Origin: Hyphomicrobium sp. ghe19
GTDB lineage: Bacteria > Pseudomonadota > Alphaproteobacteria > Rhizobiales > Hyphomicrobiaceae
Direction of reading: 5' to 3'
Assembly: GCF_902712875.1 (NCBI RefSeq)
Contig: NZ_LR743509.1
Location: 3,672,001-3,736,000, forward strand
DNA: 64,000 nucleotides
Shown here: positions 52,762 to 62,091 of the stretch, in pieces
Layout: every line of letters starts with the position of its first letter
Numbering within the stretch: position 1 is the stretch's first letter
Program-made: the position numbers and the translations under genes
The notes under the pieces: model-generated
The model's input: only the letters and a program-made list of their open reading frames with translations
The model's database searches: none
What the model was told of the DNA's origin: nothing

Positions 52762-53562
52762 TCAGCCGCCGAATCTTGCCGGAAGTGCGGCGCCATGCCT
52801 GAAGACAGCCTCGATGTCCGGCAGGAAGGCCTGCTCGGGACCGTGCAGAACGAGCGCGGGCTTGATCGACATCGGCGCACGGCTGCCCTTAATTCCGCTG
52901 ACGATGACCCGAATTGCCGGTGCACCGGCGCGCGCATAAACCGGCAGGACGTTGATGCCGCCAAAGCGCCCTTCGAAAACAGATAAAATTTGGGGTAGCG
53001 CCTCGGTCTTATGGATCATCGCGACGCGTCCACCCGGGATCGCCATCCGGTTCATGAAGCGTGCCCACGTATCGAGTGCATCGGGCGCCATCTGATGCGC
53101 TGCAGCCTTCAGCGGGCTCGTCGCGGCCGTGCTTCGGCCTTCCTCGTGGTAAGGCGGATTGGCGAGCACAATCGGAAACGTCTCTGAAGATATTCCTGAG
53201 CGGAAAAGCGCATCCGAGGAGCGCGCGATATCAGCCTCGACAACTGAAACGCGCATTTCCAAACCATTGCGCTCGACGTTATGGCGAGCAAGCACGGCGA
53301 GATCGGGTTCGCGCTCGACGAGCAGAACTCGCGCGTTTGGACAACGCGCCGCGACGCAAAGTCCGACGACGCCGACGCCTGATCCGACATCGAGGACCGG
53401 TCCTTTTCCGGCGGTCTCAGGGTTGATCCATGCCGCGAGCAGCACTGCGTCGGTTCCTGCCCGGTAACCATTCCGCGGCTGGCGCACCGTCAAAGCGTCG
53501 CCGAGGAAGATATCTTCGCTGGCCCTTTCAATTATGGATAGGTCAGGCTCACTTACATTCAT
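52762..53562 (-). CDS. tRNA1(Val) adenine-37 N6-methyltransferase-like protein
   Basis: This is 266 residues of the class I methyltransferase fold. GPVLDVGSGVGVVGLCVAA binds S-adenosylmethionine, LLVEREPDLAVLARHN follows, and LANPPYHEE is the N6-adenine catalytic motif (NPPY). It belongs to the TrmN6/YfiC group; the tRNA substrate is inferred from family. The N-terminus overlaps the DUF2007 gene by 14 bases. Confidence 0.82.
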   Translation of the reverse strand: MNVSEPDLSIIERASEDIFLGDALTVRQPRNGYRAGTDAVLLAAWINPETAGKGPVLDVGSGVGVVGLCVAARCPNARVLLVEREPDLAVLARHNVERNGLEMRVSVVEADIARSSDALFRSGISSETFPIVLANPPYHEEGRSTAATSPLKAAAHQMAPDALDTWARFMNRMAIPGGRVAMIHKTEALPQILSVFEGRFGGINVLPVYARAGAPAIRVIVSGIKGSRAPMSIKPALVLHGPEQAFLPDIEAVFRHGAALPARFGG

Positions 53563-53788
53563 TTCCGACCACCCATTCGCCCAGTCCGGCCGCCTTCAGA
53601 AATTCGGCTGCCTTGGCCCATACTTCGTCGGGAACGACAAGACGTCGCGGGAAAGCACCGATTGACCCTTCCATAAGACTAATATTTCGATCAAATACCA
53701 CGGCCTCAATACCCTGATCTTTTAGCAGTGCTTCGGCGTAGCTAATGAGTACGGGGTCATTCGTCACAATCAACTCGCGCATGGCCAA
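53549..53788 (-). CDS. DUF2007 family small protein
   Basis: This is 79 residues. The DUF2007 fold is suggested by ELIVTNDPVLISYAEALLKD and an ALLKDQGIEAVVFD segment, with the RRLVVPDEVWAKAAEFL end. The family is described as putative signal-transducing; no function is proven. The start may be ATG 53782. It leads the trmN6-like gene with a 14-base overlap. Confidence 0.8.
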   Translation of the reverse strand: MAMRELIVTNDPVLISYAEALLKDQGIEAVVFDRNISLMEGSIGAFPRRLVVPDEVWAKAAEFLKAAGLGEWVVGNECK

Positions 53789-53870
53789 TCCTAAACTATC
53801 AATCAGATCTGGCCGGCGAAGGCTGGGTGACGGCCTAAAGGCAACTACCTATATTAGCATGGTGTAAAAA

Positions 53871-54899
53871 TTGGGGGCCAACTTGGGTCGCGTGATTCCA
53901 CTCGAAGACGTTCGTGAGACAGGTCAGAAGCTGCAACCGCTTCTCGATCTCGTATCCGAAGATCTCGAGGCCATAAACCGGATCATTCTCGACAAGGCGG
54001 TGTCCGATGTCGACATGATCCCCGAGCTCGCTCACCACCTCATCGATAGCGGCGGGAAACGCCTCAGGCCGATGCTGGCCCTCGCTTCGGCGAAGTTGTG
54101 CGGGTATGGCGGAAACGGCCACATCCGCACCGCATCGGCCGTCGAGTTTATGCATACGGCGACGCTGCTTCATGACGACGTCGTCGATGAGAGCGCGACG
54201 CGGCGGGGCCGCAAAACGGCGCGCATGATATGGGGCAATCAGGCGAGCGTTCTCGTCGGCGATTTTCTTCTTGGCCAGGCGTTCAAGATGTTCGTCGACG
54301 TCGGATCGCTGACCGTTCTTCGCATCATGTCCAACGCAGCGGCGACGATCGCGGAAGGCGAAGTGATGCAGCTTGCAGCCGCGAAAAATACTTCGACGAC
54401 CGAAGACGATTACCTCTCGATCATCAACTCCAAAACGGCCGCGCTCTTTTCGGCTGCGGCGGAGTCGGGGGCGGCGCTTGCGCAGCGGCCGACGGAGGAG
54501 CAGGCTGCCCTTCGATCCTACGGAAAAAATCTCGGCCTTGCGTTTCAGCTGGTCGACGACGCGCTCGACTATGCCGGCGACAGCAGCCGCCTCGGCAAGT
54601 CCGTCGGGGACGATTTCCGCGAGGGCAAAATCACGTTGCCGGTCATTCTTTCGTTCCGGCGCGGCTCGAACGATGAGCGCCAGTTCTGGAACCGGACCAT
54701 CGCCGAGGGTGAGATCGCGGACGGCGACCTCGAACACGCCGTCAGCCTCATGCGCAAGCACAAGGCCATCGAAGCGACGTTCGAGCGGGCGCGCTCCTAC
54801 GGCTCAATCGCGCGCGATGCGCTCGCGATTTTCCCGGCGAGCCGGGAGAAGGATGCGCTGGAGCAGGTCATCGGTTTCTGCATCAGCCGCACTCACTGA
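53871..54899 (+). CDS. ispB: Polyprenyl (octa-/decaprenyl) diphosphate synthase
   Basis: This is 342 residues with both aspartate-rich prenyl transferase motifs, LLHDDVVDESATRRG and QLVDDALDYAGD, plus GGKRLRPMLALASA. It builds the side chain of ubiquinone from farnesyl/geranyl and isopentenyl diphosphate. The start is a TTG without an SD; GTG a few codons downstream (before IPLEDV) is an alternative. It is divergent from DUF2007 and convergent with ispE, and both enzymes serve isoprenoid synthesis. Confidence 0.9.
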   Translation: MGANLGRVIPLEDVRETGQKLQPLLDLVSEDLEAINRIILDKAVSDVDMIPELAHHLIDSGGKRLRPMLALASAKLCGYGGNGHIRTASAVEFMHTATLLHDDVVDESATRRGRKTARMIWGNQASVLVGDFLLGQAFKMFVDVGSLTVLRIMSNAAATIAEGEVMQLAAAKNTSTTEDDYLSIINSKTAALFSAAAESGAALAQRPTEEQAALRSYGKNLGLAFQLVDDALDYAGDSSRLGKSVGDDFREGKITLPVILSFRRGSNDERQFWNRTIAEGEIADGDLEHAVSLMRKHKAIEATFERARSYGSIARDALAIFPASREKDALEQVIGFCISRTH

Positions 54900-54932
54900 G
54901 ACGGCGCACTGGGCAATTCGATCGAGAACGGA

Positions 54933-55802
54933 TCAGATCAGGCGAGTCGCGGCGACCCACCACTGGGGCCAGGTGGCTTTGAGGACGCGCACGCCGTGCG
55001 ACGCTGCCTGCTGGGTATCGAAGAGGGCGAAGCAGGTCGGTCCGGCCCCTGAGAGCTGGGCGAGCCGGCATCGCGGCAGCTTCGCGAGTTCCGAGAGCAT
55101 CACGCCTATTTGTGGGAAAAGCTCGCGTGCGGGCGCTTCAAGCGAATTCCCGCGGGTTGCTGCGTATCTGATCAGCTCGCCGATAGACGACAGGACCGGC
55201 GGCCGTTCGGTCGTGGCATCGGCTGGGAACGGCTGAGCGCGGAGGCGACGAAAAACTTCCGCCGTTTTGTTGTCCGGCACTTCGATGAGCGGATTGGCGA
55301 GGATCGCAAAGATCTCTCCCGGCAGGCCGACGTCGACAATCGTTTCGCCGATGCCCGTCATCATCGCGCTGCGACTGCGCAGGCAGACCGGAACGTCGGC
55401 GCCGAGGGTGCGCGCGATCACGGGCAAATCGAGGCGAGCGATTTCCGGATGAACTGCGCTCAGAAGCCGAAGTGCTGCTGCCGCGTCTGCCGATCCGCCG
55501 CCAATGCCGGCGGCGACGGGCAGATTTTTTTCGAGCGTCAAGCCGCCCAGAATGACGTTGGGAAGGATGCGCGTGAGCGTCTCGACGGTGGCGTCGACGA
55601 GATTGGCGTGGCCAAGGGCGTTTGCGAACGGCCCTTCGACTTTCGTCAAGGCAGGCGTGTCGCCGGTCAACGTCAGGCGGTCGCCGGCGTCGGCCGCGAA
55701 TGCCACGAGGCTTCGAAGCTCGTGGTAGCCGTCGCTACGCCGGCCGAGAATTTCGAGCGTCAGGTTGATCTTGGCGGGAGCGAATTCGGGCTTCGGGGGC
55801 AT
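54933..55802 (-). CDS. ispE: 4-diphosphocytidyl-2-C-methyl-D-erythritol kinase
   Basis: This 289-residue GHMP kinase begins with PAKINLTLEILGRRSDGYHEL and carries the ATP motif PVAAGIGGGSADAAAALRLL and the C-terminal LSGAGPTCFALFD. It phosphorylates CDP-methylerythritol in the MEP pathway for isoprenoids. The convergent neighbour is the polyprenyl synthase. Confidence 0.95.
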   Translation of the reverse strand: MPPKPEFAPAKINLTLEILGRRSDGYHELRSLVAFAADAGDRLTLTGDTPALTKVEGPFANALGHANLVDATVETLTRILPNVILGGLTLEKNLPVAAGIGGGSADAAAALRLLSAVHPEIARLDLPVIARTLGADVPVCLRSRSAMMTGIGETIVDVGLPGEIFAILANPLIEVPDNKTAEVFRRLRAQPFPADATTERPPVLSSIGELIRYAATRGNSLEAPARELFPQIGVMLSELAKLPRCRLAQLSGAGPTCFALFDTQQAASHGVRVLKATWPQWWVAATRLI

Positions 55803-55821
55803 GAGATCTCAGCAGCATGAA

Positions 55822-55844
55822 AACGGGCGCCAATGGCGCCCGTT
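55822..55844 (-). terminator. Hairpin between the TPR gene and ispE
   Basis: AACGGGCGCC (55822-55831) and GGCGCCCGTT (55835-55844) pair perfectly around AAT. On the minus strand TTT follows, so it probably ends the TPR transcript 25 bases after its stop and insulates ispE. It lies 20 bases upstream of the ispE start. Confidence 0.75.
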
Positions 55845-55869
55845 ATTTGTTGATCCGGCTTTTCGGGGT

Positions 55870-57696
55870 TTACTCCACGGCCCGGCTTTGCGGCGATCCG
55901 GCTTTGTTTTCGCTGCGCCTGCGCAATGTTTCATCCTTTTGAACCTGCCGCGTCTTCTCGACGTTCTTGGCTTCGCCCTTCGCATCGAGACCGCGCTCGA
56001 TCTTCGCCTTGATCTTGTCGACGTCCTGCGGCTCCGGATCGAGCGACAGCGCTTGGTTCCACTGGAAGCGGGCCTCGCGTTCGCGACCGACTTTCCAGAA
56101 AGCGTCGCCCAAGTGATCGTTCAATGTCGGATCTTCAGGCTTGATCTCGACGGCACGTTCCAGGAAGCGCACGGCCTCTTTGAAGTTACCCTGCTTGTAG
56201 TGCGCCCATCCGAGACTATCGACGATGTAGCCGTCATCGGGCTTCAGCTGCACGGCCTTCTCGATCAGGCGCGTGCCTTCCTTGAGGTTCTTGCCCTGAT
56301 CAACCCAGGAGTAGCCAAGATAATTCAAAACCAGCGGCTGATCGGGAGCGAGCGCGAGTGCGCGCTTCAGGTCCGCTTCGGCTGCGGGCCAGTTCTTCAG
56401 CCGCTCATACGATGTTCCACGCGCGTAGTAGTAACCCCAATTGCGCGGGTCGTTTTTATTCAGAACAGCAAGCGCCTTCGTGAAGTACGTGACGGCGCCT
56501 GCGTAATCCTTGCGAGCCCTCATGATGTTGCCGAGCGCTTCGAGTGGGCGGACATCCTTCGGGTCCGCTTCGACAAGCCTGGTCAGTATCGCTTTCGCTT
56601 CGTCGGGCTTATCGAGCGAGTTGAGGTCGAAGGCCTTGCGAATGTCGATCGCGCTTTGGAGAGGCGTCCCCTGCGGGATCCTGTCATAGGTCGCGATGGC
56701 GTCGTCGTACCGCTTCACGGCTTCCAGAGCGTTCGCAAGCGCTGCGAGCGCGAAGGCGTGATCGGGCTTGGCATCGAGAGCGAGCTGCAAATAGATCGTT
56801 CCGAGGCTGACGCCGCCTTCTCCTGCGAGTGCCTCGCCGAGCCCGTAAAATACTTCTGCCAAACCGTCCGTCGGGTTGGAGATCAAGAGCGGCGGCTTCT
56901 CTTTGCGATTGATGATGTCGAGCATCTCTTTCGCGAGCGGATGCGCGTCGCCTTGGGTTTTCGCGAGCTGCTCCTTCATCACCTGACGTGCGGTCTTGAA
57001 GTCACCGTAATGGGCGGCAGACTGAGCGTAGGCAAGCGAGGTCCGGAGCGTGCGGCTGTCCTGCTTGAAGACTTTTTCGTAGGACGCGCGCGCATCTGCC
57101 TTGCGGCCGGCGAGATCGGTAATCAGCGCCCGGTGATAGCGCAGGTAGAACTGCGCCCAGTCAGGCTGCTTCGGAAGATCAAGAGCCTTCACAGCTCCGT
57201 CTGCGTCTCCTGCTGCAAGACGCGTCCAGCCGACCGCGATCGCGCTCGTCAGCTCGCCGATGGGATTTTCGGAGGCGGCGGTGAAGTGCTGTTCGGCTTT
57301 CGCGTAATCGCCAGCCTTGTATGCGGTCACGCCCAAGAGAAACTGGGACATGCGATGCGACTGGCGTGTTGCCGCCAGCTGCTCGGCGAGAGGAATGGCT
57401 TTCGGCCAGTTGCCCGACATCGTCTCCATCTGGAAGGCCTGCTCCAGCAGAACTTCATTCGTCGGATCGCGTTCGAGGGCTTTGCCGTAAAAATCTGCGG
57501 CTTCTTTCGTGTCCTGCGCGGCCCGGGCAAAGCGCCCCGCCAAATAGTTCCCGAGTACAGAGGTCGAAATCTCGTCCTGACTCGGGTCCTGGTCTTGAGA
57601 GCGGGCCGGAGCCTCGCTGAAAAACCCGGCGATCGTCATCGCGATCGCACCAAGGCCTACACTCAGCACGCGCCCGAGGGGTCCCCGCATCGACAT
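55870..57696 (-). CDS. Large tetratricopeptide-repeat protein with signal peptide
   Basis: This is about 608 residues from the ATG at 57696 (SD AAGGAA), with a signal peptide (VLSVGLGAIAMTIAGFFSEAPA). At least ten TPR-like helix pairs fill the rest, for example YGKALERDPTNEVLLEQAF and AHYKQGNFKEAVRFLERAV. Such proteins scaffold envelope complexes or outer-membrane assembly; this one is typical of Rhizobiales and conserved without known partners. It follows the etfD gene's strand but is about 220 bases away. Confidence 0.82.
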   Translation of the reverse strand: MSMRGPLGRVLSVGLGAIAMTIAGFFSEAPARSQDQDPSQDEISTSVLGNYLAGRFARAAQDTKEAADFYGKALERDPTNEVLLEQAFQMETMSGNWPKAIPLAEQLAATRQSHRMSQFLLGVTAYKAGDYAKAEQHFTAASENPIGELTSAIAVGWTRLAAGDADGAVKALDLPKQPDWAQFYLRYHRALITDLAGRKADARASYEKVFKQDSRTLRTSLAYAQSAAHYGDFKTARQVMKEQLAKTQGDAHPLAKEMLDIINRKEKPPLLISNPTDGLAEVFYGLGEALAGEGGVSLGTIYLQLALDAKPDHAFALAALANALEAVKRYDDAIATYDRIPQGTPLQSAIDIRKAFDLNSLDKPDEAKAILTRLVEADPKDVRPLEALGNIMRARKDYAGAVTYFTKALAVLNKNDPRNWGYYYARGTSYERLKNWPAAEADLKRALALAPDQPLVLNYLGYSWVDQGKNLKEGTRLIEKAVQLKPDDGYIVDSLGWAHYKQGNFKEAVRFLERAVEIKPEDPTLNDHLGDAFWKVGREREARFQWNQALSLDPEPQDVDKIKAKIERGLDAKGEAKNVEKTRQVQKDETLRRRSENKAGSPQSRAVE

Positions 57697-57917
57697 TTTT
57701 CCTTTGCTGCCGGAAGCCAATTCGATTCCTGCGGATCCAAGCCTAGCAAAGTTATCGCGAGGTTGGCGACACGCTTCGCGTGAAAAATGGGACATGTTCC
57801 GAAATTGCTAACTGTTATGGACATTGCAAACGCGCAACAAAGAAAAATGGCAACCTGCCGCACCCATTACCTTGCTGGACGCACTGGGGGGACAACATCC
57901 CCCCAGGCCTTTGATCG

Positions 57918-59606
57918 TCACATTCCGGCGTAATTGGGCCCGCCGCCGCCTTCCGGGCAGGTCCAATTAATATTTTGGCTCGGATCTTTGATATCGCAGG
58001 TTTTGCAGTGTACGCAGTTCTGGGCGTTGATCTGAAATTTCGGCTGGCCCAACTCGTCATTCACGATTTCGTATACGCCTGCCGGGCAGTAACGCTGCGC
58101 CGGCTCTGCATACTCGGGCAGATTGATCGCAATCGGGACAGACGGATCAAGCAGCTTCAAATGTACCGGCTGATCCTCCTCGTGATTGGTTGCCGAGAAG
58201 GATACGTTCGTCAGACGGTCGAACGTCAGTTTTCCGTCGGGCTTCGGATATGCGATCGGCTTGTGATCCGCCGCTAGGCCCGTCGCTGCGGCATCCGTCT
58301 TGCCATGCTTCAGGGTGAAGCCGAGGCCGACACCCGAAATGATGGTGTTGAGCCAAAGATCGGCGCCGCCGAGCGGGACGCCGATGTACGTGCCGAAGCG
58401 TGACCAGAGCGGTTTCATATTCCGCACTTTCTTCAGATCACGTGCGATGTCGCCTGTACGTACCGCTTTTTCGTAGTCGTCGAGCTTGTCGTGCGAGCGG
58501 CCTGCTGCAAGGGCATCCACGACCGCGTCGGCGGCCGCAATGCCGGACAGCATGGCGTTATGGCTGCCCTTGATGCGCGGCAAATTCACCATGCCTGCTG
58601 CGCAACCGAGCAGGGCTCCGCCGGGGAACACGAGATCCGGCATCGACTGCCAACCGCCTTCGGTGATGGCGCGTGCGCCGTAGCCGATGCGCTTGCCACC
58701 TTCAAATACATCACGGATGGCGGGATGGGTTTTGAAGCGCTGGAATTCCTCGTACGGCGAGAGATAGGGGTTGGCGTAATTCAAGTGCACGACGAAGCCG
58801 ACGGAAACGAGATTGTCTCCGTAGTGATAGAGGAACGAGCCGCCGCCGGTGCGACTGTCGAGCGGCCAGCCGAACGTGTGCTGCACATATCCGGGGCGAT
58901 GCTTCTCGGGCGCGATCTGCCAAAGTTCCTTGAGGCCGATGCCGTACTTCTGCGGCTCGTGGCCCTTCGCCAGTTCGAAGTGGCTGATCAAGCCTTTCGA
59001 GAGCGAACCGCGGGCGCCTTCGGCGACCAAAGTGTACTTGGCGCGCAGTTCCATGCCGCGGACGAAATTATCCGTCGGCTTGCCGTCGCGGCCGACACCC
59101 ATGTCGCCCGTGGCAATACCTGCAACTGCTCCGTTCTCGTCGTACAGAACTTCGCTCGCGGCGAAGCCCGGATAGATTTCGACACCGAGTTCGGCTGCCT
59201 GCTCGCCGAGCCATTTGCAGACTGCGCCGAGGCTGACGATGTAATTCCCGTGGTTCTTGATCATGGGCGGCATCGGCCAGCTCGGCAGACGCAGATCGCC
59301 TTCCGGCCCGAGCACGAGAAACACGTCCTCGGTCACCGGCGTCTCGATCGGCGCGCCGCGTTCCTTCCAGTCCGGGAAGAGGCGGTTGAGGCCGATGGGA
59401 TCGATGACGGCGCCCGAAAGGATGTGCGCGCCGACTTCGGAGCCCTTTTCGACGACGACGACGGAGATATCGGAGCCCGTCTCTGCGGCCTTCTGCTTCA
59501 AACGTATGGCGGCCGACAGACCCGCGGGCCCGGCGCCGACGATCAAAACATCGAAGTCCATTGCCTCACGCGGCGGCAGATCGGCCTCGTCAGCGGACAT
59601 AGTCAC
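57918..59606 (-). CDS. Electron transfer flavoprotein-ubiquinone oxidoreductase
   Basis: This is 562 residues. The N-terminal FAD motif is DVLIVGAGPAGLSAAIRLKQ; the C-terminal iron-sulfur motif is CVHCKTCDIKDPSQNI with a fourth Cys in WTCPEGGGG. It passes electrons from ETF, and so from acyl-CoA and methylated-glycine dehydrogenases, to ubiquinone at the inner membrane. No etfAB genes are nearby. It is divergent from the uracil-DNA glycosylase gene. Confidence 0.95.
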   Translation of the reverse strand: MTMSADEADLPPREAMDFDVLIVGAGPAGLSAAIRLKQKAAETGSDISVVVVEKGSEVGAHILSGAVIDPIGLNRLFPDWKERGAPIETPVTEDVFLVLGPEGDLRLPSWPMPPMIKNHGNYIVSLGAVCKWLGEQAAELGVEIYPGFAASEVLYDENGAVAGIATGDMGVGRDGKPTDNFVRGMELRAKYTLVAEGARGSLSKGLISHFELAKGHEPQKYGIGLKELWQIAPEKHRPGYVQHTFGWPLDSRTGGGSFLYHYGDNLVSVGFVVHLNYANPYLSPYEEFQRFKTHPAIRDVFEGGKRIGYGARAITEGGWQSMPDLVFPGGALLGCAAGMVNLPRIKGSHNAMLSGIAAADAVVDALAAGRSHDKLDDYEKAVRTGDIARDLKKVRNMKPLWSRFGTYIGVPLGGADLWLNTIISGVGLGFTLKHGKTDAAATGLAADHKPIAYPKPDGKLTFDRLTNVSFSATNHEEDQPVHLKLLDPSVPIAINLPEYAEPAQRYCPAGVYEIVNDELGQPKFQINAQNCVHCKTCDIKDPSQNINWTCPEGGGGPNYAGM

Positions 59607-59774
59607 CTCGATTTGCTTGCTGAAAAACCATTTACCCTCGATTAGGTCGCAGCATAGAACGCGTCAAGCCAAGCGGCACCCGCACGGCTACGCATGGGAG
59701 CGGCGCGCCGCCTCACCTGGTATCGGCGCGCAGCCGCGTGCAATTGTCTTGCCGCGCCTCTATTCTCGTCAACG

Positions 59775-60662
59775 ATGGTGAGATCGAACGGTCAAGACGA
59801 AATGCTTTCGCTGCTCAGTTGGTTGCAAGCCATGGGGGCCGATGCCGCTGTGGGCGATACAGCGCAGGACTGGCTTCAGCGCGGAAACGACGCGCCGGGG
59901 GCCGCATTCGCATGGCCCGACCGGGACGAGGCAGGATCAGCGGGCCGGCCAGCGCAGCAAGCCGCTCGGGGAGCGGCTGACGGTCCGTCGCCGGTTCGCG
60001 CGAAGGCCCCCGGAGCTTCAGGGTCGCCCCAAGCCGGCCGCCCCCGTGCCGTCACACCACTCGGTGCGAGCGAAGCCGAGACCGGCGCACGGCGCATTGC
60101 ACGAGCCGCCAATTCGCTTCAGGAACTCGAAGCGGCGCTACAGAATTTCGATGGATGCGGCCTGAAATCGACCGCGACAAAGCTCTGTTTTTACCGGGGC
60201 GCTCCGAACAGCGACCTGATGATCATCGGCGAAGCTCCGGGCCGCGATGAGGATCTTGCCGGAAAACCGTTCGTCGGACGCGCCGGGCAGCTGCTCGACA
60301 AAATGCTCAATGCCATCGGGCGGACAGAAGCCGACGTTCACATCACTAACGTCGTCTATTGGCGGCCGCCCGGCAATCGCACGCCGACACCGCAGGAGGC
60401 GCTCGCGTGCCGCCCCTTCCTCGAACGGCAGATCGAGCTCGTTGCTCCGAAGATCCTCGTTGCGGTTGGCGGCTCGGCGGCCAAGGAGATGCTTGGCGCC
60501 AGTGAAGGCATCATGCGGCTCAGGGGCAAATGGCGGGAAATTGAGATCGGCGACCGGAAAATTCCGGCGATCGCGACGCTGCATCCGGCGTATCTGCTCA
60601 GGACGCCGGCCGCCAAGCAGCTCGCGTGGATGGATTTGTTGCAGATACGTTCAAAGCTCTGA
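59775..60662 (+). CDS. Uracil-DNA glycosylase, family 4
   Basis: This is about 295 residues from ATG 59775 (later ATG 59802 is possible). Family 4 motifs are GEAPGRDEDLAGKPFVGRAG, TNVVYWRPPGNRTPTPQE and HPAYLLRTPAAKQ. Cysteines in GCGLKSTATKLCFYRG and CRPFLERQ are the 4Fe-4S ligands. An Ala/Pro-rich unstructured N-terminal extension is typical of alphaproteobacteria. It removes uracil from DNA. MoaB follows by nine bases, so the two probably share a message. Confidence 0.88.
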   Translation: MVRSNGQDEMLSLLSWLQAMGADAAVGDTAQDWLQRGNDAPGAAFAWPDRDEAGSAGRPAQQAARGAADGPSPVRAKAPGASGSPQAGRPRAVTPLGASEAETGARRIARAANSLQELEAALQNFDGCGLKSTATKLCFYRGAPNSDLMIIGEAPGRDEDLAGKPFVGRAGQLLDKMLNAIGRTEADVHITNVVYWRPPGNRTPTPQEALACRPFLERQIELVAPKILVAVGGSAAKEMLGASEGIMRLRGKWREIEIGDRKIPAIATLHPAYLLRTPAAKQLAWMDLLQIRSKL

Positions 60663-60671
60663 GGAACCGTC

Positions 60672-61214
60672 ATGGCCGGCATCGATGCCGAACGCACGTT
60701 CGTCCCCGTCAGGATCGCCATCCTGACCATGTCCGATTCACGGACGCTTGCCGAAGACACCTCGGGTGATTTCCTGGAGAAGGCAATCGGCGAAGCGGGG
60801 CATGTTCTCGCCGACCGGAGGCTCGTGAAAGACGACACGGGCCTTATCAGAAGCATCGTCGAAGGCTGGATCAACGACCCATCCGTCGACTGCGTGATCA
60901 CCACCGGCGGCACCGGCTTTACCGGCCGCGATGTCACCCCGGAAGCGATCAAGCCGCTCTTCGAAAAAGAGATCGAAGGCTTCGCGATCCTTTTTCACAT
61001 GCTGTCGTTTCAGAAGGTCGGCACGTCGACGATCCAGTCGCGGGCGTGCGGGGGCGTATCGCACGGGACGTTTATTTTCTGCTTGCCGGGATCGACGGGA
61101 GCGTGCCGCGACGCTTGGGACGGTATCCTGAAATTGCAGCTCGATGCGCGCCATCGTCCGTGCAACTTCGTCGAAATCATGCCCCGGCTCGAGGAGCACC
61201 GTAAAACCGGTTGA
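60672..61214 (+). CDS. moaB: Molybdenum cofactor biosynthesis protein MoaB
   Basis: This is 180 residues. ILTMSDSRTLAEDTSGDFL at the N-terminus and ITTGGTGFTGRDVTPEA identify the MoaB/Mog fold, which adenylylates molybdopterin. It follows the glycosylase gene and is convergent with the family 2 glycosyltransferase. No other moa genes are in the window. Confidence 0.92.
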   Translation: MAGIDAERTFVPVRIAILTMSDSRTLAEDTSGDFLEKAIGEAGHVLADRRLVKDDTGLIRSIVEGWINDPSVDCVITTGGTGFTGRDVTPEAIKPLFEKEIEGFAILFHMLSFQKVGTSTIQSRACGGVSHGTFIFCLPGSTGACRDAWDGILKLQLDARHRPCNFVEIMPRLEEHRKTG

Positions 61215-61234
61215 GCGAGAACTCGCGTGAACGC

Positions 61235-61942
61235 TTACGGAGCGGTTTCGACCGATCCGTGCAGGCGCGCGACAACGCTCATCGGCAAACCGGCACCATA
61301 GAGCACTTGGCAGATCTGGTTGCGCAAGGAACGCGACAGATATCCGTCCCGCTTGTATCGCTCGGCCGATGTTGTGGCGTACGCATCAAGCATTGCGAGA
61401 CGTCTGCGGCCAAGACGGCGCGCCAGATCGATATCTTCCATGATCGGCAGATTTTTGTAGCCGCCGACGGCATCGAAGAGCTGGCGCGGGATCAGCAGGC
61501 CCTGATCTCCGTAGGGCACGCGCAAGATCTTGCACCGCAGATGAACGAGACGCTCGAGCAGGCGCGGAGCAACGCCTTTGTCGTCGAGGCGGAATGTGAA
61601 GGCGCCTGCAGCCATCGGACGCTCACCGCGATCGACCCGGCGCATGAAGGCCGTTGCGCTGCGTTCCCACCCATCTTCGAGGACGGTATCAGCGTTGAGA
61701 AAGAGGAGCCATGGAAAGCGCGCGAGCGCTGCGCCCAGCGCCAGCTGCCCGCCGCGCCCTGGTGCGCTGTTGACCACGTCGGCTCCGGCTTGATCTGCGA
61801 CCTCGGCGGTACTGTCCGTCGACCCAGCATCGACGACGATGACCTGTTTGACGATCCCGTCAATCGCCGACGGAACCAGCGCGGCTAGCGTGGCGGCCAG
61901 CCTATGCTCAGCGTTATGCGCGGGGATGATTACCGAGATCAT
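61235..61942 (-). CDS. Family 2 glycosyltransferase, rSAM/selenodomain-associated type
   Basis: This is about 235 residues from ATG 61942 (AGGA seven bases upstream). The GT-A core has SVIIPAHNAEHRLAATLAAL, VVDAGSTDSTAEVADQAG and LFLNADTVLEDGW (DxD-like), plus LPIMEDIDLARRLGRRR, as in the TIGR04283-type transferases. It transfers a sugar to an unknown acceptor. An upstream ATG at 61948 is also possible. It is divergent from the radical SAM gene. Confidence 0.8.
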   Translation of the reverse strand: MISVIIPAHNAEHRLAATLAALVPSAIDGIVKQVIVVDAGSTDSTAEVADQAGADVVNSAPGRGGQLALGAALARFPWLLFLNADTVLEDGWERSATAFMRRVDRGERPMAAGAFTFRLDDKGVAPRLLERLVHLRCKILRVPYGDQGLLIPRQLFDAVGGYKNLPIMEDIDLARRLGRRRLAMLDAYATTSAERYKRDGYLSRSLRNQICQVLYGAGLPMSVVARLHGSVETAP

Positions 61943-62091
61943 GTCCATTTCCTGGCACGCCGGAGACCCTGCGGCAAGGCGCGCCACGTCGCGGGTCTTA
62001 ACCACGGCAACCAATCTCGTCTGCTGTTTGTTCTTTGTTTGTTCCGAGAAAGCTGCTAATCGACTCCGCGGTTTGAGAGTTCGGTCGGGAA

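Noticed and set aside
55765..57783. 672-codon plus-strand frame
   Set aside because: Antisense to the TPR protein, which has clear repeats and a signal peptide; the frame is a composition artefact.
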